From Firmicutes bacterium UBA6806 (GTDB taxonomy: Bacteria > Bacillota > Clostridia > Peptostreptococcales > Acidaminobacteraceae): a stretch of 64,000 bases of DNA. A program made the position numbers and the translations under genes. Under the pieces are notes generated by a model. It had not been told where the DNA came from and did not search any database. It worked only from the letters and a program-made list of their open reading frames with translations. Below, piece by piece: positions 42,629-51,463 of this stretch. The DNA is taken from NCBI GenBank assembly GCA_002452745.1, contig DKFC01000053.1, positions 1 through 64,000 of the forward strand, in the 5' to 3' direction. How positions within the stretch are numbered: the first letter of the stretch is position 1; every line of letters starts with the position of its first letter.

Positions 42629-43609
42629 ATGTTTACGTTTAATTATGCACAGGGGGCAACTTTGGTGAGTGTCTGGGGCGTTTGGCTCTTGGTTTTCGCC
42701 CTTCTCTTTGGATTCAATGAAGTCGCAAGGCGTTCAAAATGGATTGGTTTTTTCAGTTTTGTCGCACTGCCTGCTTTTCTGTCCATCCTTTGGTTTACAA
42801 CACTAAAAGACACTACATACACAGACTGGTTTCATCTTGCAAAAGTCTATTCATCCACTGCTGGCTGTATTGGGTTCTGGTGCATCAGGCATGTGAGATT
42901 TACCTCGAAGAAGACTGGGCGGGAGTGGCGTCTTTCAGATCAGAAATGGGCCCTCTGCTTTCCGCCGCTCATCTTGACCATCAATATCCTAGAAGCAGTC
43001 ATGCGCGACTTTGAAGTGGGTATGCACTATGCCAGTGGCGGCATCTTGGCAGACGAAGCCATGTATGTTCTCGGTGGTTCTTGGAACTACATGAACGGCA
43101 TCGCCGGCCTCCTCAACATCATCGCCATAACTGGCTGGTTTGGCATCATCATTCGCAAGAAAACGCAAAAAGACAGCAGTATGGACATGCTCTGGCCTGA
43201 TATGCTCTGGTTTTGGATTGTTGCCTATGACCTCTGGAATTTCGCCTATACCTATAACTGCCTGCCAGGTCATTCATGGTATTGCGGATTTGCACTTCTG
43301 TTAGCACCAACGCTTTGTGCTTTCACAGTGGGAAAAGGTGCATGGCTTCAGCACAGGGCTCAGACACTGGCTATTTGGTGCATGTTCGCTCAAACATTCC
43401 CAATGTTTCAGGATCAAGGGGCATTTTCCGTGTCTTCCACGTACAACCCAACCATCATGTTCACTATAAGTTTTCTGGCACTTGCCTCAAATGTTGTTTT
43501 GGTGGCCTACATGATTTACAAAGCCACTAAGACAAAGCGAAATCCTTATCTTGGAGAGCTTTACACCGATCTTGCAAAATATGCAGAAGTAGCGGCAATG
43601 GGTGAGTAA
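42629..43609 (+). CDS. Multi-pass membrane protein, DUF5692-like
   Basis: A 326-residue integral membrane protein with about eight helices, rich in Trp (WLLVFALLFGFNEVARRSKW, WFWIVAYDLWNFAYTYNCLPGHSWY). It resembles uncharacterised membrane proteins annotated as DUF5692; the assignment is from memory and moderate. No transporter motif or enzyme signature is evident, though conserved-looking polar residues in membrane segments (Asn, Tyr, Asp, His) could bind a substrate. GGGAGGA precedes the ATG. It leads the group with hypB, the Fe-S/FAD oxidoreductase and hypA, spaced by about 50, 42 and 38 bases, so a shared function is likely. Confidence 0.65.
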   Translation: MFTFNYAQGATLVSVWGVWLLVFALLFGFNEVARRSKWIGFFSFVALPAFLSILWFTTLKDTTYTDWFHLAKVYSSTAGCIGFWCIRHVRFTSKKTGREWRLSDQKWALCFPPLILTINILEAVMRDFEVGMHYASGGILADEAMYVLGGSWNYMNGIAGLLNIIAITGWFGIIIRKKTQKDSSMDMLWPDMLWFWIVAYDLWNFAYTYNCLPGHSWYCGFALLLAPTLCAFTVGKGAWLQHRAQTLAIWCMFAQTFPMFQDQGAFSVSSTYNPTIMFTISFLALASNVVLVAYMIYKATKTKRNPYLGELYTDLAKYAEVAAMGE

Positions 43610-43660
43610 TTTTATCAACTGCCACTTGTCATCTATAAATCACCTTAAAGGAGGCTATTC

Positions 43661-44332
43661 ATGAAACCGTACAAAATCATCGAAATCAAGGAAAGTGTCT
43701 TTGAAGACAACGATCAAAAGGCTCAAGCCCTTAGAAACGACCTAAAACTTGAAAGAACTTTTCTCTTAAACCTCATGTCCTCACCGGGTTCTGGGAAAAC
43801 CACCACCCTCGTAAAGACAATTGATTTTCTCAAAGACAGTCTGAACATGGGCATTATGGAAGCTGACATCGACTCAGATGTGGATGCCAAGACCATCTCA
43901 GAAACAGGTGTCAAAGTGATTCAGCTGCACACTGGTGGCATGTGCCATTTAGATGCAGAAATGACACGTCAAGGACTGATGGGTCTTTCGGCAGAAGGTC
44001 TTGACCTCGTCGTCCTAGAAAACGTAGGCAACCTCGTATGCCCAGCAGAATTTGACACAGGCGCTTCAAAAAATGTCATGATTTTAAGTGTGCCAGAAGG
44101 TGATGACAAACCGCTAAAGTATCCGCTTATGTTCACAGTCTCTGACGTGGTTCTCATCAATAAAATTGATATGCTCCCATACTTTGACTTCGACGTTGAC
44201 GCCGTTCGAGAAAGAGCTTTAAAGCTCAATCCAAATGTAAAGGTCATTCCAATTTCAGCACGCACTGGCGAGGGCATTGCTGAATGGACTCACTGGTTGA
44301 AGGTAGAAGTTGAAAAGTGGCAGGACAAGTAG
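43661..44332 (+). CDS. hypB: Hydrogenase nickel incorporation GTPase HypB
   Basis: A 223-residue SIMIBI-class GTPase. It has P-loop SSPGSGKTTT, ADIDSDVDAKTI (switch region), the metal site GGMCHLDAEM, LVVLENVGNLVCPAEFDTG, and the base-specificity motif INKID. It lacks the His-rich N-terminal nickel store found in some HypB proteins and the CxxCGC N-terminal motif of the E. coli form. HypB with HypA delivers nickel to [NiFe]-hydrogenase or other nickel enzymes. AAGGAGG precedes the ATG. Confidence 0.95.
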   Translation: MKPYKIIEIKESVFEDNDQKAQALRNDLKLERTFLLNLMSSPGSGKTTTLVKTIDFLKDSLNMGIMEADIDSDVDAKTISETGVKVIQLHTGGMCHLDAEMTRQGLMGLSAEGLDLVVLENVGNLVCPAEFDTGASKNVMILSVPEGDDKPLKYPLMFTVSDVVLINKIDMLPYFDFDVDAVRERALKLNPNVKVIPISARTGEGIAEWTHWLKVEVEKWQDK

Positions 44333-44374
44333 TCATCTAATATAAGTTGAATGACAAAAAGGGGGAACTCACCA

Positions 44375-47044
44375 ATGGTGAAAAAAAATGTGTTGGCACT
44401 TGCCAATAAAATCAATGCTGGTCTTACTGGAGGAATCGTCAAGGTCAAGCCAACTGATCCTGAGTATAGGATACTCGAACCTGTTACCACAGACGAGATG
44501 GCGGCTGTGGCGCTTCATTTGGAAATTCGAAAACCCAAAAGCGTGGAAGAAGTGGCAGCCAAATGTGGCAAGTCACCAGAAGAAGTCGAAGCCATCTTCG
44601 AAAAAATGGCTATTGACGGTTCAATCAAATTTGAGCCTGAAAACGGCAAGAATATGTACTTTTTGGAACTCTATGTCCCAGGTGTCATGGAATACATGGT
44701 CGCCAATCGAGAAAACGTGGAAAAATACCCTGTTATCGCTGAATGCTTCGAAGAATACACGCGAAAACTAGGCCCTGTCCTCTCTGGAAATCTCCCTGTG
44801 GGCATGGGGGTCATGAGGGTTATTCCCATTGACACCGCCATTGAAGGCGATACGAAAAAGGCCACTTATGAAGAGATCACCTACCTCTTGGAAAAGCACG
44901 ATGTATTCTCTGTTGCAGACTGTGCTTGTAGAACCTCCATGCAAGTAATCGGAGAGGGTTGTGGCCATACCATAAGGGATATGTGCATCCAGCTCGGACC
45001 TGCTGCTGAATTCTACATCAAAACAGGTAGAGGCCGTGAAGTTACAAGAGAAGAGGCAATTCAAATATGTCGTCAAGCCGAACGGGAGGGCATGGTTCAC
45101 TCCATCCCAAACTTGTCAGGTCCAGGCAACGCCCTTGCCATCTGTAATTGCTGTGGCTGTTCCTGCTTTGGTCTCAGAAATGCAACCATGTACCGAAATC
45201 CTGACTTTTCAAGGTCAAATTATACAGCAGTGGTGGACAAAGACAAATGCGTGGCTTGTGGCGAATGCGTAGAAAACTGTCAGGTCAACGCCTTGACATT
45301 GGGTGAGAAACTCTGTGGTGATGAAAAGAGCTATGTAAAAATCGCCACTGACACGCCAAGAGATACAAAGTGGGGACCAGATAAGTGGAATCCCGACTAC
45401 CGCACGCGCATATTTGTTGAAGAAAGTGGTACTAGCCCTTGTAAATCAGAATGTCCTGCGCATATAGGCATTCAAGGTTATATCAAATTAGCATCCCAAG
45501 GCAGATACCGTGAAGCTCTCGAACTCATTAAGCAGGAAAATCCATTTCCAGCTGTTTGCGGCCGCATTTGCCCTCGAAAATGTGAGTCGGAGTGCACCCG
45601 TGGCGATATAGATGAACCACTGGCAATAGATGAGATCAAGAAGTTTATCGCCGATCAAGACATGAGCGCCTCCCATCGGTTTGTTCCAACTCAGAGCCCG
45701 ATTCGTCCGGAAAAAATCGCCGTTATCGGCGCAGGGCCTGCGGGTCTCTCATGTGCTTATTACCTAGCAAAAGACGGCTATCCCGTAACGGTCTTCGAAA
45801 AACAATCCGTTCTCGGCGGTATGCTCACCTTAGGCATTCCATCCTTTAGACTTGGCAAGGAGGTCGTTCACTCAGAAATTGACGTCCTCAGAGAGATGGG
45901 TGTTCAATTTAAATCGGGGATTGAAGTTGGCACAGATGTCACGCTTTCCGATTTAAGAGAGCAGGGCTATAAGGCCTTCTATCTGGCCATTGGCGCACAG
46001 GCAGGCAGAGGATTGGGCCTTGCAGACGAAGACCATAAAGACGTCTTAACTGGAGTTGAATTCCTGAGAGAAGTCAATCTCAACAAACCCATCAAACTCG
46101 AGGGCAAGACTGTGGTCATAGGTGGTGGTAACGTTGCAATCGACGTCGCCAGAACCGCTTCTCGTGTAGGTGCCACAGAGACAAGCCTCTTTTGCCTCGA
46201 AAGCAGAGCTGAAATGCCAGCACTTGAAGAGGAAATCCAAGAGGCTCTATCCGAGGACATTAAAATCAACAATGGCTGGGGGCCAAAGCGCCTTGTCATT
46301 GAAAAGGGTGCTCTAAAAGGCATTGAGTTCACACGCTGTGTCTCTGTCACCGATTCAAAAGGCAAGTTCGCACCGGTCTTTGATGAAGCTCAGACTCAAT
46401 TTGTTGAAGCGAGTAAAGTGATTCTCTCAGTTGGACAAGGCATGGATTGGGGACATCTCCTTGAGGGCAGCAACATGAAGCTGAATCCAAATAGAACGCT
46501 GCAAGTGGACGGCATCACCTTCCAAACCTCCACTGAAGATGTATTCGCAGGTGGCGATGCCGTTACAGGGCCTAAGTTTGCAATTGATGCCATCGCACTC
46601 GGCAAACAAGGGGCACTCTCCATTCACCGCTATGTGAACGACTACAGTTTAACACTCAATCGCAGGAGAGAGTATCACTCATTTGACAAACATACTTTAA
46701 ATCTAGAAGGCTATGACCAAATCCCTCGTCAAAGGCCACTTCATGTGAATGGCAGTGAATCAAGGACAACGTTCACTGATTTGCGACAAACGTTCACAGA
46801 GGAACAAATGAAAAAAGAAACAGAACGATGTCTGGGCTGTGGGGCTACTATTGTCGATGAATTCCAGTGTGTTGGATGTGGTGTCTGCACTACCCGTTGC
46901 AAATTTGACGCAATCAAACTGGAAAGAAGATACGACAGCGCTGGGGTTGATTTTTCGGAAATGAAAATTCCCGTTATCAAACACGCTGTTAAAAGACAGG
47001 GTAAAATTGCCGCCAAAAACATCAAACGCATTTTTAAATCATAA
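44375..47044 (+). CDS. Large Fe-S/FAD oxidoreductase (GltD-like, with ferredoxin domains)
   Basis: An 889-residue multidomain protein. The N-terminal 100 residues look like a winged helix. A Cys-rich domain follows (DCACRTSM, EGCGHTIRDMC and CNCCGCSCFGL), then a 4Fe-4S motif CVACGECVENCQ (about 300). Next come a GltD-type Fe-S helical domain (CKSECPAHIG, CGRICPRKCESEC) and an FAD/NAD(P) module (IGAGPAGLSCAYYLA, IGGGNVAIDVARTA, FAGGDAVTGPKFAIDAIALG). The C-terminus has LGCGATIVDEFQC and CVGCGVCTTRCKFDA. It should move electrons between NAD(P)H and ferredoxin-like clusters. It lies between hypB and hypA. The ATG at 44375 follows GGGGG; an earlier ATG at 44351 precedes that site. Confidence 0.85.
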   Translation: MVKKNVLALANKINAGLTGGIVKVKPTDPEYRILEPVTTDEMAAVALHLEIRKPKSVEEVAAKCGKSPEEVEAIFEKMAIDGSIKFEPENGKNMYFLELYVPGVMEYMVANRENVEKYPVIAECFEEYTRKLGPVLSGNLPVGMGVMRVIPIDTAIEGDTKKATYEEITYLLEKHDVFSVADCACRTSMQVIGEGCGHTIRDMCIQLGPAAEFYIKTGRGREVTREEAIQICRQAEREGMVHSIPNLSGPGNALAICNCCGCSCFGLRNATMYRNPDFSRSNYTAVVDKDKCVACGECVENCQVNALTLGEKLCGDEKSYVKIATDTPRDTKWGPDKWNPDYRTRIFVEESGTSPCKSECPAHIGIQGYIKLASQGRYREALELIKQENPFPAVCGRICPRKCESECTRGDIDEPLAIDEIKKFIADQDMSASHRFVPTQSPIRPEKIAVIGAGPAGLSCAYYLAKDGYPVTVFEKQSVLGGMLTLGIPSFRLGKEVVHSEIDVLREMGVQFKSGIEVGTDVTLSDLREQGYKAFYLAIGAQAGRGLGLADEDHKDVLTGVEFLREVNLNKPIKLEGKTVVIGGGNVAIDVARTASRVGATETSLFCLESRAEMPALEEEIQEALSEDIKINNGWGPKRLVIEKGALKGIEFTRCVSVTDSKGKFAPVFDEAQTQFVEASKVILSVGQGMDWGHLLEGSNMKLNPNRTLQVDGITFQTSTEDVFAGGDAVTGPKFAIDAIALGKQGALSIHRYVNDYSLTLNRRREYHSFDKHTLNLEGYDQIPRQRPLHVNGSESRTTFTDLRQTFTEEQMKKETERCLGCGATIVDEFQCVGCGVCTTRCKFDAIKLERRYDSAGVDFSEMKIPVIKHAVKRQGKIAAKNIKRIFKS

Positions 47045-47082
47045 TCTCCTGTCTCCAAACTATTTTAGAAATTAGGTGAATT

Positions 47083-47424
47083 ATGCACGAACTTGGTATT
47101 TTGCTACAGGTCATCGAAAGGGTTGAAACGGTTGCCCGACAAAACGATGTCACTTCAATCCAAACACTGGTGCTCCAAATTGGAGAACTATCTTCCATGA
47201 TTCCAAGATATGTGGAAGCCTGTTATCCTGCTGCCATCGAAGGCACGCTACTTGGGGACTCTGAACTGGTCATAGAGATTCTGCCTGGAAATGGACGATG
47301 CCGCAGCTGCGGTGCCGTTTACAACCTTCTCTCAGAAAAAAACCACTGTCCCAAATGTGACAGCGGCGATTTTCTAGTTCTCAGCGGCAAGGAATTTAAT
47401 ATTAAGGAAATTGTAGCTTACTAA
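47083..47424 (+). CDS. hypA: Hydrogenase nickel incorporation protein HypA
   Basis: A 113-residue nickel chaperone. The Ni-binding N-terminus MHE is present (His2), and the structural zinc site uses GRCRSCGAVY and HCPKCDSGD. Length is typical. HypA passes nickel with HypB to the target enzyme. No clear Shine-Dalgarno beyond AGGTGA 8 bases before the ATG. Last gene of the group, ending at a strong terminator. Confidence 0.94.
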   Translation: MHELGILLQVIERVETVARQNDVTSIQTLVLQIGELSSMIPRYVEACYPAAIEGTLLGDSELVIEILPGNGRCRSCGAVYNLLSEKNHCPKCDSGDFLVLSGKEFNIKEIVAY

Positions 47425-47468
47425 AAAACATCCGCCAATCAACTTATCACACGATTGGCGGATGTTTT
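47425..47468. terminator. Bidirectional terminator between hypA and the nickel/cobalt transporter
   Basis: A perfect 16-bp stem: AAAACATCCGCCAATC (47425-47440) with its complement at 47453-47468, T runs on both sides. It ends hypA and also the convergent ATPase gene. Confidence 0.9.
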
Positions 47469-47596
47469 AACCTGTATTATCTTATAATTAGAGTACAGCT
47501 ATTGCCTTGAATTTAAGTACAGCTGCATAAAGCTCTGCCGACTGGTGCAGTTTGTCTTCTTTTAAATATTGCTCTCCACTAAATGTTGCTCTCCAC

Positions 47597-48379
47597 CTAA
47601 TTATGATCGTGAAAATGCCTGTGGCTTCCACTTCCATGAACATGATAATAAGCATCGACCAAGTTTACCTCTTTTAAGAGCTCCGTCTGCTCCAAAACTT
47701 TTTCAGTGGGCATATCTGCCACAATGGTATGTGTTTCGTCAAACAAAATTGCCCTCGTTGAAACTTCATGCACCAATTCTAGATTGTGAGTGGACAAAAT
47801 CAGCGTCTTGCCAGAGGCGTGAAGTCGCCTTAGAAATGCCACCAACCATCGCTGTGCCTTAGGATCAAGTCCATTCATCGGCTCGTCAAGTACAATGATA
47901 TCTGGATTTAGTGACAGGATGCAGGCAATCGAAACCTTCTTTTTTTCACCGCCACTGAGATGATAGGGCACTCTCTCCTTCAACGCTTCAAGCTCTAGCA
48001 ATTTGAGGCAGTCCATCACTCTTTTATGAACCACTTCTTCTTCCAGTCCCATCTGTCTCGGCCCAAAGGCGATTTCATCATAGACATTGGCGCAGAAGAG
48101 CTGTGTCTCTGCATTTTGAAACACAAATCCCACCCTTTGATGCAATTTCTTTGAAAATTGATTGTCTTGTAGTTTTTTAGATGTAATCTCAATCCCATCA
48201 AAATAGTAGTTCCCGCTGTCAGGGGTAATGATGCCGTTTATCAATTTAAGCAGTGTAGATTTTCCTGATCCATTAGCACCCATCAGTGCAACCGCTTCAC
48301 CGCGTTCTATTTTTAAAGTAACATCCCTCAGTGCAGGTGATGCCGAGTAGGCATAATTTACATTTTGCAGTTCTATCAT
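47597..48379 (-). CDS. cbiO: ECF nickel/cobalt transporter ATPase (NikO/CbiO)
   Basis: A 260-residue ATPase of the energy-coupling-factor type: Walker A GANGSGKST, Q-loop VFQNAETQLF, signature LSGGEKKKVSIA, Walker B IIVLDEPMNGLD. The last 15 residues are His-rich (YYHVHGSGSHRHFHDHN), a tail that could bind transition metals and supports nickel or cobalt as substrate. It is the last gene of the importer group, convergent with hypA. Confidence 0.92.
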   Translation of the reverse strand: MIELQNVNYAYSASPALRDVTLKIERGEAVALMGANGSGKSTLLKLINGIITPDSGNYYFDGIEITSKKLQDNQFSKKLHQRVGFVFQNAETQLFCANVYDEIAFGPRQMGLEEEVVHKRVMDCLKLLELEALKERVPYHLSGGEKKKVSIACILSLNPDIIVLDEPMNGLDPKAQRWLVAFLRRLHASGKTLILSTHNLELVHEVSTRAILFDETHTIVADMPTEKVLEQTELLKEVNLVDAYYHVHGSGSHRHFHDHN

Positions 48380-48484
48380 TTGATTTATAGCTCCCTTTCA
48401 AAATCTAATGGCTTTGCCGTATTCAATTGCCTAAAAAGGTCTAAAAGACTGTAAAATCACATTATTGCACAAGTAGCCGACCCT

Positions 48485-49357
48485 CTACGATAGGTAAAAA
48501 AACAAGCCAAAAAATCCAATGGTTATAACTAAATAGATATAGTCTTTTACTCCCATGCCTTTGCTCTTAAGTGCTGAATATTCGCCTGTATACCCTCTGC
48601 AAATCATAGCTTGATGCATCTCTTCTGCCATTTCTCCCGATCTTAGGAAAAGCGTGCCCGCAATACCCGCCAAAGACGTGTACTTCTTCGAATTTCGCCC
48701 CACTGATCTCATTTTTAATGCATAAAACATCTCCAGTGCAAATTCTCCAAGTAAATACATGTACTTAATCGCAATGTCCAAAATAAATATAAACAGCTCA
48801 GGAAAATGAAATCTCCTGAGCGCACCTGTTATTTCATGCCACTTTGATGTCTGGGAAAGCCATGCCATCAATGTCACCGTGCAAAAGACCTTTGAAGTTA
48901 TCATAACGGCACTATACGAACTGCCCATCCAGAGAGAGGGCATCATGACAATTCCCGTAATCAGTGTCATGCTCAGACTGATTCGAATCACGCGCATGAT
49001 GGTTCTGCCCTCAAGGGTACTCAGAACCACCAGCAAGTAAACGCCCACAATTCGCACAAATCCAAAACTCTTTGTCATAGACAACAGTAAAATCATCAGC
49101 ATGATTTCCAAAATCCTAAAAGACATGTTAAACGTCTGCTTTGAACCCTCCTGCATCTTGATCTTAGAGATTAATTGAATCAGGGTTAAAATACTCTTTT
49201 CGATAAAAGTATCCTTGTCTTTTAATGGCGAATACGCCTCCTGCTCTCTTAACCACTCTGGAAACATATCACAAGCCTCATCAACTCTGTCATGCTCACT
49301 CTTTCCACCATGATTGCCTGATGCTCCCTGAACCAACTGCGCATTTGAACTATGCAT
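48485..49357 (-). CDS. cbiQ: ECF nickel/cobalt transporter transmembrane protein (NikQ/CbiQ)
   Basis: A 290-residue membrane protein of the CbiQ family. The ATPase-coupling helix motif AMICRGYTG (the A-R-G motif) and the preceding MRSVGRNSKKYT segment are present. An N-terminal extension of about 55 polar residues precedes the first helix. The ATG at 49357 overlaps the cbiM stop by 8 bases; a GTG at 49366 is possible. It connects the substrate-binding component with the ATPase. Confidence 0.88.
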   Translation of the reverse strand: MHSSNAQLVQGASGNHGGKSEHDRVDEACDMFPEWLREQEAYSPLKDKDTFIEKSILTLIQLISKIKMQEGSKQTFNMSFRILEIMLMILLLSMTKSFGFVRIVGVYLLVVLSTLEGRTIMRVIRISLSMTLITGIVMMPSLWMGSSYSAVMITSKVFCTVTLMAWLSQTSKWHEITGALRRFHFPELFIFILDIAIKYMYLLGEFALEMFYALKMRSVGRNSKKYTSLAGIAGTLFLRSGEMAEEMHQAMICRGYTGEYSALKSKGMGVKDYIYLVITIGFFGLFFYLS

Positions 49358-50327
49358 GTTTAACACCCATCAATTTAAATACAATAATGAGAAGCGATGC
49401 ACCTGCCACCGCCGAGAGGACATATCCAATAATTTCTGGCAGTCCGCCTATGGTATAATCCGGCATCATGGCATTAAAACCAAATCCCTCTGCCATACCA
49501 TGCGGGGTATAGCCAAGGGTTTCCCCCTGTGAGACAACCTGATGGATTTCATCTGACCCCCACTCACCCCATGCTGTTCCCGAAGCAATCAGTCCAAGTG
49601 GCGTCAAGCAGATAAGGAGGACAACAAGCGCCATGATACTGTTTGGACGCTCTCTTTTTCCCTCGTAGAGAGTTCCCGGCGACACGCGCCTTATATAGGC
49701 GATAATCGCAAGTGTAAATACTGCTTCCACAACGCCAGCCATGAGGATATGTGGGATCATCATAGCTGGAATTGACACAGACAGCGGATACGGACAATAA
49801 AGTGCCTGTCCAAGTGCATCTTTGAACAAAAGTGGCTGAATTCCAAATTCGACAGCAGTCAAAAATGCCGCCACGTTTATGCCAATATAAGACCCTATGA
49901 GAATTCCAAGTGACTCCCCTGATGGCGAGTTTAATTTTGATTTTATAAATGAATAGATATAATACCCTGTAAATGGCAAGATAAATGCCATGTTAAAGCA
50001 GTTTGCTCCAAAGGCCAATATGCCTCCATCCCCAAATAGAACTGCCTGTATGAATAAGGCCACTGTGACGCTTAGGCAAGCCGCATAAGGCCCAATTAGA
50101 ATGGCAAGAAGCGTGCCTCCAACTGCGTGTCCTGTGGTTCCCCCTGGAAGCGGCACATTAAACATCATCATCAAAAACGAAAAGGCAGCTCCAACGCCGA
50201 GCATGGGGAGTTTTTCTCTTGGAATCTCCTCTTGAACCTTCTTGACAGCTTTTTTCCATACTGGCACCATTGCTGCTCCCATGACAGCACAGGTGGTTGG
50301 ACTCAAATAATTATCTGGTATATGCAT
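49350..50327 (-). CDS. cbiM: ECF nickel/cobalt transporter substrate-binding membrane protein (NikM/CbiM with fused NikN-like domain)
   Basis: A 325-residue membrane protein. It begins MHIPDNYLSP, in which the N-terminal amine, His2 and a downstream His form the Ni/Co site, and continues with VPLPGGTTGHAVGGTLLAILIGP (long conserved motif broken here only in citation) and LLFGDGGILAFGANCFNMAF. The C-terminal 90 residues hold two more helices flanking a periplasmic PDGLE-type domain, equivalent to a fused NikN/CbiN. Nickel versus cobalt cannot be decided from sequence; the neighbouring hypAB favours nickel. Confidence 0.92.
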   Translation of the reverse strand: MHIPDNYLSPTTCAVMGAAMVPVWKKAVKKVQEEIPREKLPMLGVGAAFSFLMMMFNVPLPGGTTGHAVGGTLLAILIGPYAACLSVTVALFIQAVLFGDGGILAFGANCFNMAFILPFTGYYIYSFIKSKLNSPSGESLGILIGSYIGINVAAFLTAVEFGIQPLLFKDALGQALYCPYPLSVSIPAMMIPHILMAGVVEAVFTLAIIAYIRRVSPGTLYEGKRERPNSIMALVVLLICLTPLGLIASGTAWGEWGSDEIHQVVSQGETLGYTPHGMAEGFGFNAMMPDYTIGGLPEIIGYVLSAVAGASLLIIVFKLMGVKHA

Positions 50328-50376
50328 TGATATTTCACCCTTCCTTATTACAACTTTTCCTCTAAACCAATTCTGT

Positions 50377-51114
50377 CTATACCTTCACTCGTTTATTTTC
50401 ACTTGACTTTATGACATCCCATTCCTCTCTGAGAATGCCATAGCTAATCGAATCATAATATTGGCCCTCGACGATTCTGGCTTTTCTGTATACTGCCTCT
50501 TTGACAAATCCGAGTTTCTCAGCGAGATGCATCATCCGAAAATTGCCTGACCATGTTGTGAGTCCCAGCCTTGCCAGTTCTGGCATCTGAGTAAATAGTT
50601 CCTCTGTCCACAGAGTCAGTGCCCTGTATCCGATTCCATGACCCCAGTAGTTTTCATTGAAAATTACAACGCCAATTTCAAGCCAAAGCGTCTCTTGTGA
50701 TTTCCAGTACCAACTGACTTGTCCAATAAGTTCATCTGTCTCTCTGTTCACAATCATCTTCTTCTGTGGATAAGGGTTTTCTTCGCCATTTAAAAACGCC
50801 CGCCTCAAATACTCTACAAATTCCGTCAACTCAGTCTCCGATTTTCTGCCATAATATGGCCCGTTAAATTGATGAAATTCTCGGTTGGGATGAAACCAGA
50901 ACACGTAACAATCCAAGTCACTTTGCATGAGATTTCTAATCTCGATTTCAATGGGCTTATCTGCATTGGCATCTTCTAAAGTGTTCGCTTTTTCAGGTGC
51001 TCTTGTCTGTGCTCCCGTCTGTGCTCCCATACTTCTCTTTGTCTGCGCTTTCGTGTTCAACTCTGCATGCGTCTTCCCATATGACTTTTTACATGCCTCT
51101 GACTGTGCTTTCAT
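50377..51114 (-). CDS. GNAT-family acetyltransferase (RimJ/RimL type) with low-complexity N-terminus
   Basis: A 245-residue protein. The C-terminal 190 residues form an Acetyltransf_3-type domain (YWGHGIGYRALTLWTEELF acetyl-CoA motif, LGLTTWSGNFRMMHLAEKLG). The N-terminal 50 residues are polar and low-complexity with small degenerate repeats (KAQT, GAQTGAQTRA). The ATG at 51114 follows AGGAGGAG; an ATG at 51141 has no site. It is upstream of cbiM on the same strand (49 bases), so may be co-transcribed, but a functional link is not evident. Confidence 0.82.
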   Translation of the reverse strand: MKAQSEACKKSYGKTHAELNTKAQTKRSMGAQTGAQTRAPEKANTLEDANADKPIEIEIRNLMQSDLDCYVFWFHPNREFHQFNGPYYGRKSETELTEFVEYLRRAFLNGEENPYPQKKMIVNRETDELIGQVSWYWKSQETLWLEIGVVIFNENYWGHGIGYRALTLWTEELFTQMPELARLGLTTWSGNFRMMHLAEKLGFVKEAVYRKARIVEGQYYDSISYGILREEWDVIKSSENKRVKV

Positions 51115-51304
51115 CGCTCTCCTCCTATCCGTAATCGCCACTTTTAAACATCGGTTTACCCCATCCGTTCAGTAGGAGAGAAGCCCTGTAAAAATAGGGT
51201 GTTTACTCCCCTTGTTCAGTTTAATCCAACTGGCTAATTTCGTCAAGAAATGGGCGGAAAAGTTGAGTTGTCAGAAAATACGCATAATATATCTTATATT
51301 ATAT
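51115..51304. other. Intergenic stretch before the cold-shock gene
   Basis: No gene is supported. It holds the leftward promoter region of the GNAT gene and AT-rich sequence. Confidence 0.4.
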
Positions 51305-51463
51305 TTGACAGACATCTAAATATATGTTAGAATAAGTCATTGCTTAAAGTTTGGTAGTGAAAAATTTTAATGGATATTTTTTTATTGTATTGTAAAAGTA
51401 TTGTCCTAATTAAAGTTATTTGTTGCAAAAATTAAGACTAAAAAAAATTAGGAGGTACACGTT
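51305..51463 (+). promoter_or_regulatory. Promoter and long leader of the cold-shock gene
   Basis: TTGACA (51305-51310), a 17-base spacer and TAGAAT (51328-51333). The transcript would have a leader of about 124 bases rich in A and T, as is typical of cspA-like genes whose leaders refold with temperature. Confidence 0.65.

Noticed and set aside
42629..50327. A hydrogenase maturation operon
   Set aside because: Only hypA and hypB are present; no hypC, hypD, hypE, hypF or hydrogenase subunits lie in the window.
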